Positions 18,592 through 29,047 of a stretch of 64,000 bases of DNA are shown here, piece after piece; positions within the stretch are counted from its first letter, which is position 1; every line of letters starts with the position of its first letter. Both the position numbers and the translations under genes were made by a program. Location: contig CAKOGP040002502.1 of the NCBI GenBank assembly GCA_933822405.4, positions 1-64,000 on the forward strand. The letters run 5' to 3'. The DNA comes from Cylindrotheca closterium. Its lineage: Eukaryota; Bacillariophyta; Bacillariophyceae; Bacillariales; Bacillariaceae. Under the pieces are notes generated by a model. That model saw only the letters and a list, made by a program, of their open reading frames with translations, was not told where the DNA came from and searched no databases.

Positions 18592-19780
18592 ATGCCAAGC
18601 TACAATCACCTGTCTTGTGCGGTACTCTTCATCTTCTCACAATTTTTTTTCAAGATCTCAATCATGCTGAATATCAATACCAACTTCCCTGGAACAATGG
18701 ACAACAAGAAGCTATGCCTGACAGCAGGATGCTCTGAATCAAATTTCCAACAAGAAGGTTGCCGCTGGATCGATCCATTCCCACTCACTCATGCAATGAA
18801 TTTGAGTTATCGAGATGAAAAAGAGTTTGATTTGGGACCCCTTCTCGACTATGTACCGTCGTCGACATTAATGGATCGATCGACTGAGAAGAAATCTATT
18901 CAAGAGAACATGCTCAAACGACCCATCATCCAGATCGAAGACAATGACTATGAGAACCACAACAGCAGAGCATCTCGTTTCAAACGTCATCGTACATGCA
19001 ACGATGTTGCAGTCAGTAGTGCTACTGATATAATCCCAGCTGATGCAATCAGCAGTGCTGCTGATGCGATCCCAGATGATTCAATCGAGGATGCTGCTAT
19101 TGTGTTCCCAGATGTGGAAATCAGTGCCGCTGATTTCTTCCCAGATGTGGCAACAAGGGCTGAAGGTGCCCTTCATGTGACACAGGAAGCGCAGGAATAC
19201 CCCCGTTTTCGAAATCATCAAGAAGAGCAGTGGCAGAAGCGATATCAATGTCTCCTGGAGTTCAAACAGAAGCATGGACATTGTTGTGTTCCAAACAAAC
19301 ACGATGAAAATCCGGTTCTAGGAAGATGGGTAAGTTTAGATAGCTTCTCGTTTGCAATGTCATACGAGGACGGCCGGCCACTAACACTTCATTATTATAC
19401 ATCAGGTCAAGAGACAAAGATACCAACACAAGCTGCTCCAGCACAGGAAGAAATCCACGCTAGTCCCTCATCGCGTCAAAGCATTGGAAGATGCTGGCTT
19501 CATCTGGGATTCTCACTCTGCTCTGTGGGAAGAGCGGCTGAATGAGCTCAAAGCTTATCGTCGAGTCCATGGACATGGCAATGTACCATCGACTTGCACC
19601 GCAAATGCGCAGCTATCGACTTGGGTGAAATGCCAGCGACGCCAATACAAGTTATTCTTGCATGACGACCCGTCCTCCAACCTGACACCAGAGCGCATAT
19701 CCGCATTGAACCAGATCGGTTTTCAGTGGTGCGGACGGCTGGCTAGAAGGAAAAGTACAATGCCCTCTTACTATCTTTAA
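18592..19780 (+). CDS. helicase-associated (HA) domain protein
   Basis: Two exons (18592-19329 and 19406-19780) with a 76-nt GT-AG intron, joining at GRW|VKRQ, give 370 residues. Two tandem HA domains (PF03457 type, a Myb-like three-helix fold) fill the C-terminal half: WQKRYQCLLEFKQKHGHCCV...LGRWVKRQR, then WEERLNELKAYRRVHGHGNV...LSTWVKCQR. Each shows the family pattern W..R...L..F...HGH..VP and L..WV..QR. These domains are greatly expanded in diatoms and are suspected to bind nucleic acid. The N-terminal half is acidic and Ala/Asp-rich with local repeats (ADAISSAADAIPDD). The exact start is uncertain: in-frame ATGs at 18664 and 18697 also exist, and the first 25 residues look more like untranslated sequence. 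Likely nuclear; role unknown. Confidence 0.75.
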
Positions 19781-20437
19781 CGCAAATCTTGCCACCATCA
19801 CAATAAACATGCACTTCTAGTAAAAGTAAAATAAGTAAAGGTGCTGTTATATACTACATGTAGGCTATTTTACTGTAGTATTTTCTTCGCAAAAACCGTT
19901 CCCACAAAAACGACAGAATGGACCCGCGGGGGATTCGAAGATATGATAGAGCAGATTTTTTGGCAGAGAAGAAACTGTTACGGTCTCCAGAGATTGTATA
20001 TTAGCCAGAAAGATCGGCATATTGCTCGGCAGCCGCGAACCTCCGACTCATGGATAGAGGAGGTTTTGGTAGCAATGGGCGGTGAACATATCGTCAATTG
20101 CAATAACAGCAGAAACATCCCATGATGACAAGTCTTCATTGTGAGGTGACGCTTTCTATCGTACGCATTTTTAATCAAAATACATGCGAGCTTTATATAA
20201 AAAGTGTAACATATCGTTAGCGGTATGATATATAATTTGTCGCAGAAAAGGGAAGGGGGATTGAAACTAATGGGTGAAACTTTTAATTGTCAAACAATCC
20301 CCTTTTCTAGTGTAACCGCAATTGCAAGACTTCGTCATTGCATTGTTGTTGCTGTTATTTATTTATTTATTTCGACAGCACCTTCGTCAACAACAGCAGC
20401 AATAATATTGTTCAACCCATATGCTACACAATACGAT
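19781..20437. other. intergenic with a DUF285 relic
   Basis: Apart from the DUF285 fragment at 20048-20140 there is no gene. The frame of the next gene is open upstream to 20225, but that stretch reads like leader sequence. Confidence 0.45.
20048..20140 (-). pseudogene. relic of a DUF285 repeat unit
   Basis: The minus strand encodes NEDLSSWDVSAV followed by a decayed continuation (IDDMF) and a stop. This is clearly one unit of the 25-residue repeat found in the genes at 5092-8972. It has no start, anchor or neighbouring units, so it is the remains of a lost paralogue or a dispersed fragment. Confidence 0.75.
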
Positions 20438-21115
20438 ATGAATGGAGAAAACTCAGAGGACGAATGTTGTCTATGTGGCCGCCTATGGGATGCTTCTTGT
20501 ACAGGATGGCCGCTCTGCGATACTGCCAATTGTCCCAATGTCTGCTGCTCCACCTGCAGCCAAGCATTGATTGTGTCGGACATGTTTTATTGTCCTATTT
20601 GTTCCGGATCTGGAGAATCCGCAGCAGCAACGGTCGGTGGCGCCATTGCGACCGCCGTCTCAGTCTGCTCGGAATTGGAGTCCTTGCCTCTGTCTCGCAA
20701 CAGCATACAGGGACTCTTGAAGAATCTGCTGAAACAACCGGACAATCCAAAGTATCGAAAGCTAAGGCTCAACAATAAAAAGGTCAAGGAGCTGCTGGAT
20801 CTAGATCCTTGTCGCCGACTCTTGACAATGGTTGGATTTACTGAACAAGAATTGGATAGGGAACCAGTTTTGATGTTGGAGGGGTCTGTGAATGTGTGCG
20901 AAGTGAGGCAGTTACTCGACATACTGGAGGGATTATCCGATGAGAGTGAAACAGCAGCAACAGAGCCACCGATAAAAACGACATTGGGCATTGATAGCGA
21001 TCAATCTAAGCGTCCGGTTGATAGTATTGAGGGTGATACTGATGGCACCAAACCGCTGGCAAACAAGGAAGCAGGACCACACGCATCCAAAAAGCCAAAG
21101 ACTGGTGATAAATGA
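20438..21115 (+). CDS. zinc-finger plus PUB-domain protein
   Basis: 225 residues from the ATG at 20438, chosen because it directly precedes the conserved part; an in-frame ATG at 20225 would add 71 residues containing a hydrophobic stretch. Residues 8-57 form a Cys-rich zinc-binding module (CCLCGRLW..., CPNVCCSTC, YCPIC) of RING/PHD-like spacing. Residues about 95-175 match the PUB domain (LLKQPDNPKYRKLRLNN, then MVGFTEQE), which in PNGase, HOIP and UBXD1 binds the C-terminal tail of p97/VCP. The C-terminus is acidic with a short basic motif (KKPK) that could direct nuclear import. The combination suggests a factor in ubiquitin- or p97-linked protein quality control, but ligase activity is not shown by the sequence. 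Confidence 0.65.
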   Translation: MNGENSEDECCLCGRLWDASCTGWPLCDTANCPNVCCSTCSQALIVSDMFYCPICSGSGESAAATVGGAIATAVSVCSELESLPLSRNSIQGLLKNLLKQPDNPKYRKLRLNNKKVKELLDLDPCRRLLTMVGFTEQELDREPVLMLEGSVNVCEVRQLLDILEGLSDESETAATEPPIKTTLGIDSDQSKRPVDSIEGDTDGTKPLANKEAGPHASKKPKTGDK

Positions 21116-21830
21116 AGACATCATTGCAGATGAGTACTAATGAGTGAAGAGGCATAGACACCAATTGACTTGCACTGGTATCTTTTGAAGAACGAAATCC
21201 ATCCTCCTCATGATGAATAAGCACGCAGCTTGAGCCGACTGGCGGCGTCTACTTCCTGTGTCTTTCATCCCCTGTCGAAGTCGAGATTAGAAAGAAATTT
21301 TTGTTGTTGAGGAAATAAGCGATTGAGCGCAGCTCGTTTTGAATTGAATTCTATGCTGGGCTCTTTGCGCGATTTCATTCCAACAACGACTACTGGTGTA
21401 CTATGATGGAGCGGAACCTTCGTTCGTTTGCGGAGCGGCGTTCCGCTTGTATCAGATATGGTACAAATGTTTCAATATCACATTTGACTGCCTGTTTCCA
21501 GATGATACAACTGATCAAAGAGATAGTGCGATCTTTTTCTATCATCATTTGTATGTCGATCTTTGACTTCTTCGACCGATTTGCGGTCATCGGCAATCGG
21601 TACCGTCACTCCGCAGGTCATCACACCACCACGTTAGATAGTCACGTTGTGAAAAAAAAACCGCGCCGTCCCGCATTTTATATTCATCCGGATATACACG
21701 TACCGGTAGTCATTCTGCGTGCCGTTTGGTCTTCTTGGCAATAAAAGCAGATGATCGTATGCAGTATTTTGTTTTCAATTTTATTCTTCTCCATTGTTGG
21801 CAATAATATATTGAGCATTTCAAAACAACC
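21116..21830. other. intergenic, no gene seen
   Basis: Upstream region of the glycosyltransferase-like gene. Contains a stretch around 21448-21520 weakly similar to 4815-4890 and an ACCGGTA site at 21702. No coding frame. Confidence 0.5.
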
Positions 21831-24437
21831 ATGAAGGCAGTTTCATCGGTAATGGCAGTAGCCGGTATCCTGGTCATTATAAGGGAGCTACGTGATGCAG
21901 CAAGTATGTCTTCCAAGGCGCTCCACTGCGAACATAATCATAGTTCCCATGGTGGAATGCACCAGCATCAGTATTCTACCGCCACGACGACGACGAGTCG
22001 ACGATTGATACCTGAGGAAGATGAGAAGGGTGATCCCCCGTTGTCGCCAACGCTTGCTACCGCCGATGCGCCGACAGATAAACCAATAGAACCAGCACCA
22101 CCACCACCACCACTACCGATTGTTCCTCAAGTTGATTCCTCCACTGGAAAGGTCTTTGATGGAAACAAGATTCGTGAGTTCACACTGGCACGGGCCAACC
22201 TACGTCAGACGACATCCCAAGATTTGCCATTCGAAAATGATTTCAAAGACAAATGCACCAAATGGGGTGTGGTGACCACCATTTTTGATCCGACTGAAGC
22301 TATTTCGAGAGTCTCCAAGTTGCCCGAGTGGTGCTGTGTTGTGGTGGCCGATACCAAAACACCAACCAATTACATGGAAACCTTTGAAACCATGGGCGGA
22401 GCTATTGAATCGACCTTCTTTTTTTCTGAGGAACGTCAAAAAACATGGGAACAAATGGAGGGACCCATTGGGGACTTTGTCCGCACCATGCCCTGGAGGC
22501 ACTTTGGACGCAAGAATTTGGGGTACTTGTTTGCGATTCTCCATGGCGCCGAATTCTTTTTTGATTTTGACGACGACAATTACATCAAGTTGGACGATGA
22601 CTCGGGATTGCCAGTGGAAATTCTTCCATCCACTACTACGTTGGAGAATGTGACGGTACCGATGCTTGGACCGACAGCCTTTAACCATCACCCACTCATG
22701 AAACCATCGATTCCTGCTCCCTCGTGGGCCCGCGGGTTTCCATTGGAGTACATCAAGGACGAAGCCACCCAAGGAAGCCCAGCCTTTACAGAGCCCATGC
22801 CATTCGTTTCCAGATCCAACTCCATTGGTGTGATTCAGTTCTTGGCTGATGGAAATCCAGATGTCGATGCCAACCATCGATTGATGCGTCCACTACCGGT
22901 GACCTTTGACAATACCCAAGATGCGACCAACGTCGCCGTGCCGAAACATGCCTATAGCCCCTACAATGCACAAGCTTCCATTCATACCCAACCTGCACTG
23001 TGGGCAACCTTGCTTCCCACCACGGTCCCGGGCCGTGTGTCGGATATTTGGCGCTCCTACTTTGCCCAGTGCATCTTTGCCGACGCGGATTTGCGTCTAG
23101 TCTTTGCACCCCCCAAGATTGAACAAATACGAAACGATCACAACATTTTGGGAGATTTGACGGCGGAACACGACTTGTACACCAAGAGTGGCAAACTGAT
23201 TGACTTTTTGTCCGAATGGGACTCTCCAGAACTTGCACTTCCACAACGAGTGGAGCAGCTATGGATTGATTTGTACGAACGATCCTACATTGAGGTGGGG
23301 GACGTCGTGGCAATGCAAAAATGGCTCGAAGCATTGATCACCATGGGGTATCAATTTCCAGACCTAAAGCCTCGCATTCGTAATGTGGCAGTCATGGGAC
23401 AATTCAATTATGCCGACTTTCCCAACAGCATGACACAAATCATGATGTGGAGCCAAAAAATGAGAGAACGGTTCCAAACCACGATTGCGGCAGCTCCACT
23501 CAGTGACGCCCAAGTGGCACATCTCCAGTCCCACCGTGTGGATGCCCTCCAAGCCAAGGATTACAAAATGAAAAAACGAGGTCATTTGGGTTTCTACAAT
23601 CCCATGAGTAACTTGATGAGGACGCTTTTACGATTTTCGAATTCTTCGACGATTGAGGCTGTCCTCTATGCCCACGACGATGCGTTACTGAATGTTACCG
23701 AACTATCCGAAGGAAAGTATCCTTTCCCGACCGACAAGGTTATCGCCAATCGAAAACGGGGGGAGCATGACAATGCCGAATATGTGAATCTACGAAGCAC
23801 ACCCGACCGAGAAGTCGCAAGGAAATCTTCCCATCGCGTGTTCCCAAATGGTACCATAACGGATGCCGACAAGACCATTTTTGTGAGTTCCTCCAAGGAG
23901 CTGATGGAGAAAGTCCCAGATCTGCATGGCAATTGGAATGAATGGCTACACAGTTATTGTGCGCCGGGGCAACAGCAAATGGCCATGGACCCAGAATTTG
24001 CCAAATATCTGGAACCGGATGGTTCGGCATGGTTTCCGTTACACACGCAATCCGATTTTCTCATGGTGCCCACCAAATATGCTGGAGAGTTTGCGCAAGC
24101 TGCCAATCTACACTTGAAACACAACATTTGGATCGAATGTGCCCATGCGAAGATTGTGGATATTCTTCGTGAGAAGTCGAAAGCACCGGTTCGACTGGTG
24201 AGGCTTTGCACTGGGTTTGGGGCATCGCGGGGAAGTTGGAAATCGCTTGAGACTTGTAAGTCTGAGAATGTCGCAGTCTTTCACCCATTCAAAATTGGAG
24301 ATCGATTTGACGAATTTTGGCTGGGCGCCGACGCCATCAATTTCCCCTTTGAGAAACTGGATAAAGCGATGCAAGCTGTGTACGAGCCCGAGAGTAAAGG
24401 CAAAGCAGCAAACAACGGAAAGGCCAAGACGGGCTAA
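21831..24437 (+). CDS. STELLO-like (DUF288) glycosyltransferase-family protein
   Basis: An 868-residue protein without visible introns. The N-terminus carries a short hydrophobic signal/anchor (SVMAVAGILVII), followed by a His/Ser/Thr- and Pro-rich linker. The conserved region opens KWGVVTTIFDPTEAI and continues WCCVVVADTKTP and RKNLGYLFAILHGAEFFFDF, with an acidic DFDDDN site at about residues 245-250. This is the arrangement of the DUF288/STELLO family, Golgi glycosyltransferase-like proteins that in plants aid cellulose-synthase assembly. The DxD-type acidic site would bind a metal and nucleotide sugar. A Golgi type II membrane location is likely. Diatoms lack cellulose walls, so the substrate is probably another glycan; that is inference. 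Confidence 0.75.
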   Translation: MKAVSSVMAVAGILVIIRELRDAASMSSKALHCEHNHSSHGGMHQHQYSTATTTTSRRLIPEEDEKGDPPLSPTLATADAPTDKPIEPAPPPPPLPIVPQVDSSTGKVFDGNKIREFTLARANLRQTTSQDLPFENDFKDKCTKWGVVTTIFDPTEAISRVSKLPEWCCVVVADTKTPTNYMETFETMGGAIESTFFFSEERQKTWEQMEGPIGDFVRTMPWRHFGRKNLGYLFAILHGAEFFFDFDDDNYIKLDDDSGLPVEILPSTTTLENVTVPMLGPTAFNHHPLMKPSIPAPSWARGFPLEYIKDEATQGSPAFTEPMPFVSRSNSIGVIQFLADGNPDVDANHRLMRPLPVTFDNTQDATNVAVPKHAYSPYNAQASIHTQPALWATLLPTTVPGRVSDIWRSYFAQCIFADADLRLVFAPPKIEQIRNDHNILGDLTAEHDLYTKSGKLIDFLSEWDSPELALPQRVEQLWIDLYERSYIEVGDVVAMQKWLEALITMGYQFPDLKPRIRNVAVMGQFNYADFPNSMTQIMMWSQKMRERFQTTIAAAPLSDAQVAHLQSHRVDALQAKDYKMKKRGHLGFYNPMSNLMRTLLRFSNSSTIEAVLYAHDDALLNVTELSEGKYPFPTDKVIANRKRGEHDNAEYVNLRSTPDREVARKSSHRVFPNGTITDADKTIFVSSSKELMEKVPDLHGNWNEWLHSYCAPGQQQMAMDPEFAKYLEPDGSAWFPLHTQSDFLMVPTKYAGEFAQAANLHLKHNIWIECAHAKIVDILREKSKAPVRLVRLCTGFGASRGSWKSLETCKSENVAVFHPFKIGDRFDEFWLGADAINFPFEKLDKAMQAVYEPESKGKAANNGKAKTG

Positions 24438-24930
24438 ATCTTGGTGATACGGATATAGTCTGACATCAAGCTTGGACGACCGAAAAGCAATGATTGCACT
24501 TTGAATGGTTGTTAACCAGCAGCAATCTCTTCTAACCACATACATAAAAATAAAGCTTAGCATGTATACTGTATGTTCTTAAAACCAGCTCCAAATCTGA
24601 TTTTGGTTTTGAGCCGTTTAGATATCGTAGCGGTATTTGCCGCAGTGCCTGCAGTATATCCAGGCTAACAACCGCAATACGCAGTGACCGCAAACAAAAT
24701 GACTTCAAACTACACTTTTGGAGAAGACCGCCTGTCCTCCGTCCAATGCTGCATACGGCAAAAGGCCATTTTCTTTTATTGTCCGCGATAAAGATATGTG
24801 CATGTGTTCTTCGAAGCGATGAAACATTTGATAAAATAGTCATCTCGTATTCATAAAACACATCTGATCATAAAACCAAAAACCAACCAAAACCACACGA
24901 TAGCAACAAACTATCTACAACAAACTATCT

Positions 24931-24968
<38 letters not shown>

Positions 24969-24976
24969 AAATTAAA
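24438..24976. other. intergenic, ending in a repetitive 5' leader
   Basis: No gene seen. The last 75 bp hold the 14-bp and CAA repeats described in the next entry. Confidence 0.5.
24904..24967. repeat. 14-bp tandem repeat plus (CAA)n leader
   Basis: CAACAAACTATCTA occurs twice in tandem (24904-24931), followed by about twelve CAA units that run to within 10 nt of the ATG at 24977. CAA-repeat leaders are unstructured and favour ribosome scanning, so this may be a translational enhancer of the rhodanese gene. Confidence 0.85.
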
Positions 24977-25279
24977 ATGGGAAACAGTGCCAGCGGAGAA
25001 GAACTTTCAGCAGCCCTTAAGCAAGGCGCCATGATTGTCGACGTCAGAAGTCCCGGCGAATTTGCCGGAGGCCATGCTACCGGAGCCGTCAACTATCCTT
25101 TGGGCGGCTTGGCTTCCAAGATGGATACTCTCAAGCAAACTGGCAAGCCTGTTGTCTTTTGCTGTGCCTCTGGGGGTCGAAGTGGCAGTGCCACAGACAT
25201 GGCCAAGGGTGTCTTGCCGCAAGAAGTTATCAATGGAGGTCCATGGCAAAATGTCCAAAAGGTTGTCTCGTCCATGTAA
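24977..25279 (+). CDS. single-domain rhodanese, probable N-myristoylation
   Basis: A 100-residue sulfurtransferase-fold protein made only of a rhodanese domain: the conserved DVRSPGEFAGGHATGA entry motif, and the active-site loop CASGGRS with the persulfide-carrying Cys at residue 63. It would accept sulfur from thiosulfate or a persulfide donor, like the GlpE/PspE class. It begins MGNSAS, a good N-myristoylation signal (Gly2, Ser at 5-6), so it may be attached to a membrane. There is no organelle presequence. Upstream is a CAA-repeat leader. Confidence 0.88.
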   Translation: MGNSASGEELSAALKQGAMIVDVRSPGEFAGGHATGAVNYPLGGLASKMDTLKQTGKPVVFCCASGGRSGSATDMAKGVLPQEVINGGPWQNVQKVVSSM

Positions 25280-26052
25280 ATGTGCGATAGATTACTTACA
25301 GCCAGTCGAACTTTTGGTGAACGGATGTATCATAGATCGGTTATGAAAGGGGATGAAATGAAAAGAACACCGTTTGTCTTTGATTGCGATTTGCATTTTT
25401 TTTGAATTACCGAACCGAATATAATACATCATCATTGGATCCAAAACTTAGGACTATGCGGTGCAGACTTTGTAATAATATTAATGTTCTAAGAAACACG
25501 AAATGATTGTGAGATCCATAGATATTCACGATAAGGTGTATTCTGCTACTGTGATGGCTGTAGGTCGGTTTTTGCACTTCATTTCGATATTATTCCAAAA
25601 GTCATGAGCGATTGGCTTCAGTATTGTGTGTTGCAGTTCAGATATAGCGTCTATAGATCCCATGCGAAACGAACTTGTTGGTGCCAATGTCTCGGTACAC
25701 ATGGTGATGCATCAGGAGATGTGGTTGGGGACTCAGTTAGACCCAAACATATTAATACGCATTCTTTTCCTCTCCGCCTTAAACTACCGCGGTATTCTTG
25801 CGTCAAAACGCCATTTCTTGCGTCAAAACGCCATTTCTTCCTTCGCTTCCCGACCACAAACCTCTGTCAACATTTTTAACGGATAGGAACATTTGGTTAG
25901 AACCTCAGAAACGTCATGATTTACGCCGTCAAAAACAGATAATTCGCAGTGACATGTGCGACCGGAAGGGCTGCGTAATTTTTCACAAATAAAAACGACC
26001 ATGGACTATATATAGTACTGCACCACATCTGGATAATTTGCCAGACAGTAGA
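25280..26052. other. intergenic, no gene seen
   Basis: AT-rich; contains a 20-bp tandem duplication at 25797-25836. Short open frames lack coding character. Confidence 0.5.
25797..25836. repeat. 20-bp tandem duplication
   Basis: CTTGCGTCAAAACGCCATTT occurs twice head to tail. It lies about 215-255 bp upstream of the receptor gene ATG, so it could be a duplicated binding site or a simple slippage event. Confidence 0.85.
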
Positions 26053-27417
26053 ATGAACAACTACAACCGGCTTTCCCATGCGCAAGAGACATTACTTGTT
26101 TTTCTCCCAATACCTTCAGCGATCATCAGCATCATTGGGAGCGTCGTCATCGTCACCATGGCCTTCCAATCCCGACAAAAGGGTCCATGGACACCGTACC
26201 ACGGATTGTTGACAGGAATGTCACTCTGTGATATCATCTTTTCGGTGACGTTGGCAGCTGGTAGCTTTTTGTTTCCAAAAGATACGTCGGACAAATACTG
26301 GGCCCTTGGGAATGTACCCACCTGCAATGGTGTGGCATTCATGACACAATTCAGTTATTCTACGATACTATACAACGCCATGCTCAGCTTTTACTTTCTG
26401 CTGACGGCGCGGTATGGATATAGCAACGAGGAAATTGCAGCAAGATTTGAGACGATAATGCATGTAATTTGTCTATTTTGGCCACTGGGGACGGCCTATG
26501 CGGGTCTGTATCTGGATTTTTACGGCGAACGGGAAGCCAACATGGGGTGCTGGGTGCGTCAGGACATTCCGAGAAATTGCGGCAGCATTGAACAGGGCAA
26601 AACTGGGGAAGAGTGTCTAGGGAAGCTGCCATTGTTTCTGTTTGCAGGACTCATTTTCGTTCCTAGCTTCATTGTCATTGTGATCAACAACCTACGTATA
26701 TGGTGGTTTGGTAGGAAAGAAGTCGATAATACTGACAACCAATTGGCGGTTCTAAGAAAGGCCACGATAGCCGAGGACACGGAACCAGAAACCTCTGCAT
26801 CTGGAGACTTTGTGGAATATTCCTTGCGGACTACTAAAACCCGTGATGTTCGGATCACCAACAAAGAGAAACGGCTTGCGGAACTGAACAGGCGACAACA
26901 ACAGAGGCTCAAGTTACTGCGATCACAAGCAGTCTATTTTGTGGCCATCTTCCTTATTTGCAACGTACCAACCTACGTGCTTCGCTTCCTCGAGGCTAGT
27001 ACCACAACTGAGATTGGATTCAAGGAGTTGTCCTATCGATACTTTCCGCTTTTGCTCTTGCAATCCTTTCTTTACCCGCTTCAGGGCTTGATGAACATGT
27101 TTGTTTATCTGAGGCCAAAGTTCATGACTCATCGGGCAAACTTTCCAATGCAGTCAAAACTGTGGGTATTTCGGCGGTCTGTTTTTGGTTCCGTTATTGA
27201 ACCGAAAGAGGTTGTAGTCTCTCATGATAAAAAGGAACAAGAAGCCGGAACGGACAAGGGGCAAGTTTCCAAGACTGGGGAAGACTCGATCTCATCACAT
27301 TACGATTTGAACTTATCAACAAGTAAGGTGCCCCTCGAGATCAGGCAAAAACAAGTACAAGTTAGTTTCAGGATGGACCCGGACTCTATAATTGACGATT
27401 CAGAAAGAACGTACTGA
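26053..27417 (+). CDS. seven-transmembrane (GPCR-like) receptor
   Basis: 454 residues from the ATG at 26053; the frame extends five codons upstream without an ATG. Hydrophobic segments are spaced as in a 7TM receptor: LLVFLPIPSAIISIIGSVVI, a second around LLTGMSLCDIIFSVTLAAG, a third around FMTQFSYSTILYNAMLSFYF, then ETIMHVICLFWPLGTAYAG, LFLFAGLIFVPSFIVIVI, AVYFVAIFLICNVPTYVL, and LLLLQSFLYPLQGLMNMFVY. A long charged third intracellular loop (about residues 220-285) separates TM5 and TM6. A Cys pair between TM3 and TM5 could form an extracellular disulfide. The tail after TM7 is hydrophilic. It resembles the cAMP-receptor/secretin-like protist GPCRs; the ligand is unknown. Confidence 0.8.
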   Translation: MNNYNRLSHAQETLLVFLPIPSAIISIIGSVVIVTMAFQSRQKGPWTPYHGLLTGMSLCDIIFSVTLAAGSFLFPKDTSDKYWALGNVPTCNGVAFMTQFSYSTILYNAMLSFYFLLTARYGYSNEEIAARFETIMHVICLFWPLGTAYAGLYLDFYGEREANMGCWVRQDIPRNCGSIEQGKTGEECLGKLPLFLFAGLIFVPSFIVIVINNLRIWWFGRKEVDNTDNQLAVLRKATIAEDTEPETSASGDFVEYSLRTTKTRDVRITNKEKRLAELNRRQQQRLKLLRSQAVYFVAIFLICNVPTYVLRFLEASTTTEIGFKELSYRYFPLLLLQSFLYPLQGLMNMFVYLRPKFMTHRANFPMQSKLWVFRRSVFGSVIEPKEVVVSHDKKEQEAGTDKGQVSKTGEDSISSHYDLNLSTSKVPLEIRQKQVQVSFRMDPDSIIDDSERTY

Positions 27418-27940
27418 GTGGATGGGCGAGAGCATGGTTGATCTGCAATCAAAGTTTCTGTTCCATTCCTTCGATCTTGCTGTCATTCGAGTTTGGAACA
27501 GAATGAATCGAGCTCACAATATTCTTATGCCAACACGACGACGACGCTATTCGGCCTCAACCACACCAGAAGTACGCAACCCAACGACAACTGGTGATCA
27601 AAGGACACCGGGAGCAGTGTTCATCCCATGTTTCAAGCTTGATCAAAATTAGCCATATCGTCTATCAACGTTTCTTGAAAGTTTTGAAGCCGATTACTCT
27701 TTTTGCGCCCTTTTCCACACCTTTGAATATTAGTCCAATTCGACTATCGTTAAATTTCAAAGTACTACAGTAGGCGTAAAGCATCGTATGCGCGCGTTCG
27801 CATAAAATGCAGATGATGATGAATGCGATGATTGCATACTGCGGCATATTTACTACTGGATGTATCGTATGCATTCGCAAATCATCATCTATACGATCAT
27901 CTTTCTATCATCATCAACGACGTAAAGCATACAAGTCGCA
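27418..27940. other. intergenic, no gene seen
   Basis: Downstream region of the receptor and upstream region of the hydrolase. A GATGAT-rich and TATGCG-rich patch lies around 27780-27900. No coding frame of note. Confidence 0.5.
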
Positions 27941-29047
27941 ATGGCGGACAAAGGCAAGAGTGCAAAGGATCCCACCCACTACTGGGTGGACCAAGTGGAT
28001 CCAGAGCTCATGAATGACATCATACGTGATTTTCCTGATACGACCATCGATTCCAAGGAGAAACATGAAAGCACACACGAAGTCTTGTGTCGGCCTGGAC
28101 CCATGTTGGAAGGAGTCGAATCAGAAGAAATCCCTAGGATTGGGAAAATGTACTTTCCAAAAGAAGAAGAAGATTCTACCAAGACAGTAGCGACATCAGC
28201 AGCAGTCTTGTACATTCACGGTGGAGGAAGGATCATGGGAACCTATGCAAGTGGAGCCAACAACAAAATATGTTCCAGAATTGCAAAGCTGCTCAATGTT
28301 CCGGTTCTTAGTGCAAAGTACCGATTGGCTCCGGAGCATCCCTTTCCAGCTGCACTGGATGACTTGTTGTAAGTGATGAATTTCATTTTTCTGTTGTGTT
28401 TGGTGGTGTCTAATCTCGGATCTCCAATCGTTCCTAATAATAACAGAGCTGCCTACAAGTGGTTGGTCGATTCCATTCAGAAAAAAGCCCCTTCCATCAC
28501 TAAAGAAAATATTCGAGTTGGTGTCAGTGGAGAATCTGCTGGTGGGGGTCTTGCGGCAGAATTGTGCCAATTGCTTCTCGATGATCATAATAATGCCAAT
28601 GCTGACTCCTGTCCATTGCCAGTGGCTCAACTCTTGATATATCCAATGTTAGACGACAGAACCTCTGTCGGCTCGGACAAAAGCATCATACCTCATTTGC
28701 TGTGGAGCCACACTAGCAATGTATATGCGTGGTCGGCTTATTTGAGGCCGAACCATCAGCCGGGGCAAGACCAACTTCCAAAGTATGCCTCTGCCGCGCG
28801 ACGTACGAACATGGAGGGCCTCCCTCCTACGTGGATTGCCGTTGGAGACTTGGATGTCTTTCGAACAGAGTGTCAAGACTATGCTACGCGCATGAAAGAT
28901 GCTGGAGTACCCACCAAATACCTGGAAGTGAAAGGAGCATATCACGGTTTTGTGAGCTTTGGCAGCGGGGAAGAACCTCCGGTTCAGCAACATTGGCAGA
29001 GTTTTCAAGACTTTGCCTTGCCATACTTGAATCCATTCCGTACTTGA
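27941..29047 (+). CDS. alpha/beta-hydrolase (HSL/acetyl-esterase family)
   Basis: Two exons (27941-28368 and 28447-29047) with a 78-nt GT-AG intron give 342 residues. The hormone-sensitive-lipase type signature is complete: oxyanion-hole motif HGGG (in YIHGGGRIMG), nucleophile elbow GESAGG, an Asp in GDLDVFRTE and the catalytic His in GAYHGF. LSAKYRLAPEHPFPAALDDL before the intron is also typical of the family. It likely hydrolyses short-chain carboxylic esters; the natural substrate is not predictable. No signal peptide is seen, so it is probably cytosolic. Without splicing the frame would end at a TAA just past the donor. Confidence 0.88.

Noticed and set aside
27418..27652. Short open frame after the 7TM receptor
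   Set aside because: Overlaps the receptor end in another frame, has no domain, and lies where the 3' untranslated region is expected.
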